Assembly: GCA_014377915.1 (NCBI GenBank)
Contig: JACMOT010000551.1
Coordinates: 1 to 11,200, forward strand
Source of the DNA: Tardiphaga sp.
GTDB lineage: Bacteria > Pseudomonadota > Alphaproteobacteria > Rhizobiales > Xanthobacteraceae
Length of the DNA stretch: 11,200 bases
Direction: 5' to 3'
The notes beneath the pieces are model-generated. The model searched no databases, was not told where the DNA came from, and worked only from the letters and a program-made list of their open reading frames with translations. The position numbers were made by a program, and so were the translations under genes. Below are positions 6,545-11,200 of this stretch, one piece after another; within the stretch, counting starts at the first letter, position 1, and each line of letters opens with the position of its first letter.

Positions 6545-6572
6545 ATAATTGCACGCTGGCGCGGAACGTCAA
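6545..6572 (-). promoter_or_regulatory. Probable sigma70 promoter of frmA-gfa-fghA
   Basis: On the minus strand TTGACG (6572-6567) is followed after 16 nt by AATTAT (6550-6545). This is a near-consensus -35 with a weaker -10. Transcription would begin near 6537 and leave a leader of about 125 nt before the frmA ATG. The 228-bp gap 6413-6640 between DUF1045 and frmA contains no gene, and this is the best promoter candidate in it. Confidence 0.55.
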
Positions 6573-6640
6573 GGACGGTGCATTCAAACGGTGATTTATT
6601 TTGCGGCGCAGGTGCGATGCGAAGATATCTCGCTATCGCG

Positions 6641-7366
6641 TTACCGCAGTTGCGAAATCCGGTGCTGGGTTGAGACGAGTGTGAACTGCCGGACGATACG
6701 GAAGCGTGAGGATTTGTCGTCCTGCCGAAACAGTGCGATGCGGTCGATGCGCAGTGATGTCAGATCCAGCGCGGCGAAGTGCTCCTGCAGCATCGCCAGC
6801 ACAGGCGCGCCGCGCTCGGACGTCAACCGGCCGGTCAGCGTCATATGAAACCGGAAATCGTTCAGCACATAGGGATAGCCGAAGCGATCGAGCTGTTCGA
6901 CCTGACGCGCGGTGAGCGCTTCGGGACGGCGGCGCGCGCGATCCTCGGGGGTCATCGGCGCCCGGAAGCGATCGAATGTCTCTACACAATGTTGCGCCAG
7001 CGCGCCGAGATCGGCCGATGGCTCGGCCGGCACGACGGCGACGAAGCCGCTGATCGCCCGGACCACCGGGGCAATCACGGGAATGGCGCGAGGCGTGGCC
7101 GCAAAATTTTCGCACGCGGCGACGAGATCGGCCTCGGTATTGCCCGCAGCGAGCGGGAACGGCGCCTTCAGCGTACCGTGAAAACCGTATTTGCGCGGAT
7201 CGTCGGTCAGCGTCGCCCAGTCAGGCGCCTGCGCGAGCACATCAGCCGGAAACGGCATCGCTTCGCCGCTGCCGGCGTCATAGCCGAGCAGTGCGGCCCC
7301 GAAGCGATGCAGGTCGCTGTCGAGGTCCGGGGCGTAATAGATGGCGTAACGGGGGAGGGGCGTCAT
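6641..7366 (-). CDS. DUF1045 protein of phosphonate clusters, 2H phosphoesterase-like
   Basis: A 241-residue cytoplasmic protein of the DUF1045 family (TIGR03223-like), which recurs in C-P lyase gene clusters. The start MTPLPRYAIYYAP is the family-typical opening. Two H-x-T motifs, HGTL (in KYGFHGTLKAPF) and HMTL (in FRFHMTLTGRL), are about 100 residues apart and mark the 2H phosphoesterase fold, whose members act on cyclic or linear phosphodiesters. C-P lyase breakdown passes through a cyclic ribose phosphate normally opened by PhnP, so a similar reaction is a reasonable but unproven guess. It starts 22 nt after the phnM stop and is the third gene of the minus-strand operon. No strong ribosome binding site is seen, which fits translational coupling. 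An in-frame upstream start at 7402 overlaps phnM and is not preferred. Confidence 0.85.
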   Translation of the reverse strand: MTPLPRYAIYYAPDLDSDLHRFGAALLGYDAGSGEAMPFPADVLAQAPDWATLTDDPRKYGFHGTLKAPFPLAAGNTEADLVAACENFAATPRAIPVIAPVVRAISGFVAVVPAEPSADLGALAQHCVETFDRFRAPMTPEDRARRRPEALTARQVEQLDRFGYPYVLNDFRFHMTLTGRLTSERGAPVLAMLQEHFAALDLTSLRIDRIALFRQDDKSSRFRIVRQFTLVSTQHRISQLR

Positions 7367-7388
7367 GACCCCGAACCATAGAGACGCT

Positions 7389-8579
7389 TCACGCCGCCGC
7401 AACCGCCTTGCGGGAGGTCACCGCCGGATGCAGCAACCGGCGCGCATCGGTGAGATGGACCAGCCTGCCATTGGCGATCACCGCCACGATGCGCGGGCGC
7501 ATCGCGATGCTGTCGTCGATCAGCAGGATGTCGGCCCGGCGACCGGCGGCGAGCACGCCGCGGTCGGTGAGGCCTGCGGCGCTCGCCGGCGCCGACGAGA
7601 TCAGCGCCCAGGCCGCGGGCAGTGTCAGCACGCCATCGGCGACCAGCCTGAACGCAGCCAATAGTTGCGCCGGGTAATAATAGTCGGACGCCAGCACCGA
7701 GCACAGCCCCTTGGCGATCATGTCGGAGGCCCGGGTCCAGCCGGTGTGGCTGCCGCCGCGCACCACATTCGGGGCGCCGAACACGATGAAGTCGCCGGCC
7801 GCGGCCGCCGCGATCGCGGTTTCCTCGTTGATTGGAAATTCCGCGATGGCGACGCCGAGCTTGCGAAAATCCGCGCGCATCGCGGGCGTCTCGTCGTCAT
7901 GGGACAAGGTCGGCACGCCAGCTGCGCGGGCGGCCAGCGCCAGCCGCGCGATCGAGGATGGGACTTCGTCGGCGCGCGAGATCACCCGCTGTACCAGCAG
8001 GTCGAAGGCTTCGCCGGTCAGCCCGGTGCGCTCCGCCATGCGGATGCGTTTTTCAGGCTTTTTCGGATTGTGCAGGCTGGTCTCGATGTGGTCGTTGAAG
8101 GCCAGAAGATCGATGCGTCCGTCCGCGAGCCACTGCGTGATCTCGGACTCGGCCTCCAGATTATAAGTCTCCTGCCGCAGATGGAAACGGGTATCGGCCG
8201 CGAGTTGCGGCCGCTGCGTCTCGATCGCGGCGAGCAGGCTTCGCGCATTGTCGGCGCCGCGCAGGCCCGGCTCCCACGACCAGGTCGTGCCGTGGAACAC
8301 GGTGGTGATACCATTAGCGATCGCCTGGCGGTCGCTGTCGATCAGCGCGACATCGACCGGAAAATCGACGCCGGGCCGCGGCATCAACTGACGCTCAAAA
8401 GCGTCGCCATGGAGGTCGATGATTCCCGGTAATACCAGCAGGTCGCCTGCGTCCAGTCCGAGCCCGCCTTGCGCGGCGTTCTCCCCGAGACTGACGATCT
8501 CGCTGCCACAAACCTGCAGCGAGGTCTCGATCAACTCGCCGCCGATGAGGGTGCGTCCGCCTTCAACGAAGATATCCAT
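7389..8579 (-). CDS. phnM: Alpha-D-ribose 1-methylphosphonate 5-triphosphate diphosphatase
   Basis: This 396-residue enzyme of the amidohydrolase superfamily removes pyrophosphate from the ribose-triphosphate phosphonate intermediate, giving the 5-phosphate substrate of the C-P lyase core. Metal-binding and family motifs in order: PGIIDLHGDAFERQ at about 51-64, the PhnM-typical FHGTTWSWEPG, the acidic/histidine segment FNDHIETSLHNPKK, THSHDDE-like TLSHDDET, and the late LASDYYYPAQLL with the Asp expected in the active site. The ATG at 8579 overlaps the upstream gene's TGA by one base (TGATG), which implies translational coupling. Reading frames running further upstream are inside that gene. 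Length is slightly above that of the E. coli protein (378). Confidence 0.95.
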   Translation of the reverse strand: MDIFVEGGRTLIGGELIETSLQVCGSEIVSLGENAAQGGLGLDAGDLLVLPGIIDLHGDAFERQLMPRPGVDFPVDVALIDSDRQAIANGITTVFHGTTWSWEPGLRGADNARSLLAAIETQRPQLAADTRFHLRQETYNLEAESEITQWLADGRIDLLAFNDHIETSLHNPKKPEKRIRMAERTGLTGEAFDLLVQRVISRADEVPSSIARLALAARAAGVPTLSHDDETPAMRADFRKLGVAIAEFPINEETAIAAAAAGDFIVFGAPNVVRGGSHTGWTRASDMIAKGLCSVLASDYYYPAQLLAAFRLVADGVLTLPAAWALISSAPASAAGLTDRGVLAAGRRADILLIDDSIAMRPRIVAVIANGRLVHLTDARRLLHPAVTSRKAVAAA

Positions 8580-9238
8580 CAGGTCGCCGCCATCCGCTGG
8601 GTAGCAGCCGCCGAGCCACCTGATTGATGTTTTCTCAAAAAATCCTGTACGGCAAGCGTGCGGAAATCCGGCAGTGCCAGCCGCAGCGTCTCGTGGTCCC
8701 AGTCCCACCATGCCAGCTCGGCAAGTCCCGCGGCGACATCCTCCGGGAAGCGGCGGCGGATGATACGGGCCGGGTTGCCGGCGACAATGGTGTAGGCGGG
8801 CACATCCTTGGTAACGATTGCACCGGCGGCGATCACCGCGCCTGTGCCGATGTTGCGGCCGGGCAGCACGATGGCGCCATGGCCGATCCAGACGTCATGG
8901 CCGATGCTGACGTGATGCTCGCGGCGCCAGTCGAAGAATTCGGCGTCGTCGGCTTCTCCCGGAAAATAGGCGCTGGCGCGATAGGTGAAATGCGCCTGGG
9001 TCGCGCGGTGCATCGGATGGTTGCCTGGATTGATTCGCGTCATCGCCGCGATCGAGCAGAATTTCCCAATCGTCGTATAGGTGATCTGTGCGTCATTCAC
9101 GACGTAAGAATAGTCGCCCATCGTCACTTCCTGCAGAATCGTGCGGGCGCCGACTTCGCAATAGGCGCCGAGCACGGTGTCGCCGAGCTTCGCGCTCGGA
9201 TCGACGGCGGGATCAAGGGACAGGTTTTTTCCGGCCAT
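8579..9238 (-). CDS. Hexapeptide-repeat acyltransferase of phosphonate clusters
   Basis: A 219-residue left-handed beta-helix transferase of the xenobiotic/chloramphenicol acetyltransferase type, resembling the TIGR03308 family found in C-P lyase loci. The N-terminal coil (about 10-70) has hexapeptide periodicity. The loop [18 protein letters not shown] carries the family's catalytic-type histidine region. The second half, [16 protein letters not shown] through [25 protein letters not shown], is the classic acetyl-CoA-binding coil and cap. The substrate is not known; acetylation of an aminophosphonate or of an intermediate is possible, but it is unrelated in fold to the GNAT protein PhnO. It is first in the minus-strand operon and overlaps phnM by one base. 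A Pho-box-like site lies 60 bp upstream. Confidence 0.87.
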   Translation of the reverse strand: MAGKNLSLDPAVDPSAKLGDTVLGAYCEVGARTILQEVTMGDYSYVVNDAQITYTTIGKFCSIAAMTRINPGNHPMHRATQAHFTYRASAYFPGEADDAEFFDWRREHHVSIGHDVWIGHGAIVLPGRNIGTGAVIAAGAIVTKDVPAYTIVAGNPARIIRRRFPEDVAAGLAELAWWDWDHETLRLALPDFRTLAVQDFLRKHQSGGSAAATQRMAAT

Positions 9239-9298
9239 GCTGCACTCACAGATAAAGACGACGTCGGATGCGACGCGCGCTTCTCTTCGAGTCGTTTC

Positions 9299-9316
9299 AT
9301 GACGACGTCATGACGG
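9299..9316 (-). promoter_or_regulatory. Pho-box-like site facing the transferase-phnM operon
   Basis: On the minus strand CCGTCAT, GACG, TCGTCAT forms two 7-mers with an 11-bp period, as in PhoB sites (CTGTCAT, 4 nt, CTGTCAT). The matches are 6/7 and 5/7. It ends 60 bp before the start at 9238. The same bases contain a partial palindrome (ATGACG/CGTCAT), so a different regulator cannot be excluded. Confidence 0.5.
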
Positions 9317-9363
9317 TCAAGTAACTTTGCCCGGGATTGTTGAAAGGCGGTACAAAACGGCGC

Positions 9364-9381
9364 GTGTCACATCACTGTCAA
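9364..9381 (+). promoter_or_regulatory. Pho-box-like site facing phnC
   Basis: GTGTCAC, ATCA, CTGTCAA gives two 7-mers of the PhoB type with exact 11-bp period, matching 5/7 and 6/7. It lies 46 bp before the phnC ATG. No convincing -10 is visible at the usual distance. Confidence 0.6.
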
Positions 9382-9382
9382 G

Positions 9383-9399
9383 CACCGGCGTTACCGGTG
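9383..9399. promoter_or_regulatory. Perfect dyad between the Pho-box-like site and phnC
   Basis: CACCGG (9383-9388) and CCGGTG (9394-9399) are perfect inverted copies 5 nt apart. A wider TGTCA/TGACA pair (9376-9380 and 9398-9402) overlaps it. The site could be an operator (phosphonate clusters often carry a GntR-type PhnF) or a leader hairpin. Confidence 0.45.
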
Positions 9400-9427
9400 A
9401 CATTGCATAAGGTCATTGGAGTTTTCC

Positions 9428-10243
9428 ATGCTGGTGGTTGAAGGTCTGACGTGCCGGTTCGGCGCCAAGGCAGCCGTTGATAATGCGTCGTTCGCAGTTC
9501 AGCCGGGCGCCTTCGTTGGCGTCATCGGGCGCTCGGGGGCCGGCAAGTCGACCATGCTGCGCATGATCAACCGCCTGGCCGAACCGACCTCTGGCCGGAT
9601 CTCCTATGACGGCGTCGACGTCACCGCGCTGCGCGGTCGCGACCTGCGCCAGTGGCGCGCGCGTTCGGCGATGATCTTTCAACAGTTCAATCTGGTCGGG
9701 CGTCTCGACGTTCTCACCAATGTCCTGATGGGGCGGCTGTCCGGCATGCCGCAATGGCGCTCGTTGACCCAGATGTGGCCTGAAGAAGACCGCGCGCTGG
9801 CGATGTCGGCGCTGGAGCAGTTCGACATGGCATCATTGGCGGCGCAGCGTGCCGATCAGCTGTCCGGCGGCCAGCAGCAGCGCGTCGCCATTGCCCGCGC
9901 GCTGGTGCAGCAGCCCGATATCATTCTGGCCGACGAGCCGATCGCGTCGCTGGATCCGCGCAATACCCGCATCGTGATGGATGCGCTGCTGCGCATCAAC
10001 AAGCATTTCGGCATCACCGTGATGTGCAATTTGCACTCGCTGGACCTGGCGCGGACCTATTGCGACCGGCTGATCGGCATGTCCGCCGGCCGTATCGTGT
10101 TTGACGGCGCGCCAGCCGCGCTGACCGAACACATCGCCCGCGAGCTTTATGATCTCGAGGCCGACGAGGTGATGGGCACCAAAAGCGGCCACGTGCCGGC
10201 CGGTGAGCCGGTGCTGGCCTTCAACGAAGCCGCCGTGGCCTGA
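9428..10243 (+). CDS. phnC: Phosphonate ABC transporter ATP-binding protein
   Basis: This 271-residue ATPase drives phosphonate import at the inner membrane with PhnE and PhnD. Walker A is GRSGAGKST (34-42), the Q-loop is in MIFQQFNLV, the signature is LSGGQQQR, Walker B is IILADEP and the H-loop is in CNLHSLDLA. The segment [13 protein letters not shown] after the Q-loop is characteristic of PhnC rather than of general amino-acid importers. The ATG at 9428 has GGAG 6 nt upstream; a TTG at 9416 is disfavoured because it precedes that site. It is followed by phnD after 68 bp. The two Pho-box-like sites upstream suggest induction on phosphate starvation. Confidence 0.95.
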   Translation: MLVVEGLTCRFGAKAAVDNASFAVQPGAFVGVIGRSGAGKSTMLRMINRLAEPTSGRISYDGVDVTALRGRDLRQWRARSAMIFQQFNLVGRLDVLTNVLMGRLSGMPQWRSLTQMWPEEDRALAMSALEQFDMASLAAQRADQLSGGQQQRVAIARALVQQPDIILADEPIASLDPRNTRIVMDALLRINKHFGITVMCNLHSLDLARTYCDRLIGMSAGRIVFDGAPAALTEHIARELYDLEADEVMGTKSGHVPAGEPVLAFNEAAVA

Positions 10244-10263
10244 GGTTACGTCGCCGACATATC

Positions 10264-10281
10264 CGTTTGTATTCGCAAACG
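10264..10281 (+). other. Small hairpin in the phnC-phnD gap
   Basis: CGTTTG (10264-10269) pairs with CAAACG (10276-10281) around a 6-nt loop. It lies in the 68-bp gap before phnD. Such intercistronic hairpins can stabilise the mRNA for the binding protein; here this is only a suggestion. Confidence 0.3.
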
Positions 10282-10311
10282 CGTTCAACATCGATCACAA
10301 TGGGGACTACC

Positions 10312-11200
10312 ATGATCACTCGCCGACTTGTTCTGCTCAGCGCCGCGGCGCTGGCGCTGGCCACTTCCGCCGCCTCGGCGCAGGATTACAAGACCAAATA
10401 TCCCGAACTGACCTTCGCCATCATCCCGGCGGAAAATGCCTCGGGCGTGACCGAACGCTGGGCGCCGTTCGTGTCCTACCTCTCGAAAGAGCTGGGCGTG
10501 AAGATCAATCTGCGCATCGCCAATGACTACGCCGCGGTGATCGAAGGCCAGCGCGCCGGCAACATCCAGATCGCCAGCTATGGCTCGGCCTCGTTCGCGC
10601 GCGCCCGCCTCACCGGCGTGATGACCGATGCCTTCGCCAATGACATCAATGCCGATGGCTCGACCGGCTATTACTCGGTGTTCTTCGTCAAGGCGAACAG
10701 CGCCTACAAGACCATCGATAATCTGAAGGGTAAGAATCTCGGCCTGGTCGATCCGAACTCGACCTCGGGCAACAACGTACCGCGCTTTGAACTCGACAAG
10801 ATGGGCATCTCGGACGCCGACACCTATTTCAGCAAGGTGGTGTTCACCGGCAGCCACGAGAACGCGCTGCTGGCGTTGTCGCAGGGCACCGTCGATGTCG
10901 CCGCCAACCAGTGGACCAACGACGACGACTCCACTTTGTCGCAGATGTTGCACAAGGGCATGCTGAAGAATGCCGATGGTACGCCGATGAAGAAGGAAGA
11001 CTTCCGCATCGTCCATAAATCAGCGCCGATCATCAACGGCCCCTATGCCTACAGTTCCGACCTGCCGGCCGACCTCAAGGCTGCGATCGCCAAGGCCTTT
11101 GTCGATGCGCCGACCAAGGACAAGGCCGCGTTCGACAAATTGTCGGATGGCCAGAAGAAAGGTTTTCACGCCGCCACTACCAAGGACTGGGACGCCACCA
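10312..11200 (+). CDS. phnD: Phosphonate ABC transporter substrate-binding protein (3' end outside window)
   Basis: This periplasmic receptor captures phosphonates for the PhnCE importer. 296 residues are visible and the frame is open to the window edge. Residues 1-23 form a signal peptide (positive MITRR, then LVLLSAAALALATS, cleavage after ASA). The mature part begins QDYKTKYPELTFAIIPAENASGV, the usual PhnD opening with a ligand-contacting loop. Further landmarks are IASYGSASFARAR at about 88-100, VDPNSTSGNNVPRF in the middle, and FTGSHENALLALSQGTVDVAANQW, all of the PhnD/SsuA/transferrin type 2 class. GGGGA lies 5 nt before the ATG. A phnE permease gene is expected just beyond the edge. 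Confidence 0.94.
   Translation, partial: MITRRLVLLSAAALALATSAASAQDYKTKYPELTFAIIPAENASGVTERWAPFVSYLSKELGVKINLRIANDYAAVIEGQRAGNIQIASYGSASFARARLTGVMTDAFANDINADGSTGYYSVFFVKANSAYKTIDNLKGKNLGLVDPNSTSGNNVPRFELDKMGISDADTYFSKVVFTGSHENALLALSQGTVDVAANQWTNDDDSTLSQMLHKGMLKNADGTPMKKEDFRIVHKSAPIINGPYAYSSDLPADLKAAIAKAFVDAPTKDKAAFDKLSDGQKKGFHAATTKDWDAT

Noticed and set aside
6413..6640. Riboswitch upstream of frmA
   Set aside because: Only a simple hairpin is visible, and no conserved core of a known class could be recognised.
7665..8432. Plus-strand frame of 255 codons opposite phnM
   Set aside because: It is antisense to phnM, whose metal-binding motifs are all present.

Overview
The window looks like chromosomal DNA of an alphaproteobacterium of the Bradyrhizobium/Rhodopseudomonas/Afipia group. 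The evidence is high GC, long antisense shadow ORFs, a dispersed palindromic repeat whose spurious translation reads HCEERSDAAIQ, and a gene content of glutathione-dependent formaldehyde oxidation next to C-P lyase phosphonate genes. The genus is an inference from style, not a search.

Region 1 (1-1784) is repeat DNA broken by an insertion sequence. A REP-like palindrome (about 122-188 plus 1715-1744) is split by an IS110-family element (about 190-1714) of the IS1111 type: 11-bp subterminal inverted repeats, a transposase on the minus strand, and about 270 bp of non-coding DNA downstream of it. That non-coding DNA can be read as a bridge RNA/seekRNA: two internal loops, each holding a pair of short guides. 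One pair matches the two sides of the target in the REP palindrome. The other matches the two ends of the element. This is the strongest observation in the window.

Region 2 (1785-6640) is C1 metabolism. A periplasmic ABC-type binding protein of the kind found with PQQ-dependent alcohol dehydrogenases (minus) is divergent from a small secreted DUF3280/DUF2380-like protein (plus). Then comes a minus-strand operon read frmA (class III alcohol dehydrogenase) - gfa (formaldehyde-activating protein) - fghA (S-formylglutathione hydrolase). Together these take formaldehyde plus glutathione to formate. A sigma70-like promoter and a leader of about 125 nt precede frmA.

Region 3 (6641-11200) is phosphonate use. 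A minus-strand operon carries a hexapeptide-repeat transferase, phnM and a DUF1045 2H-type protein. Divergent from it on the plus strand are phnC and phnD, the uptake ATPase and binding protein; phnD runs off the window. The 189-bp divergent gap holds two Pho-box-like sites, one facing each operon, and a perfect dyad just before phnC. The C-P lyase core genes (phnGHIJKL) and the permease phnE are not in the window and are presumably nearby.

No tRNA, rRNA or CRISPR array was seen.
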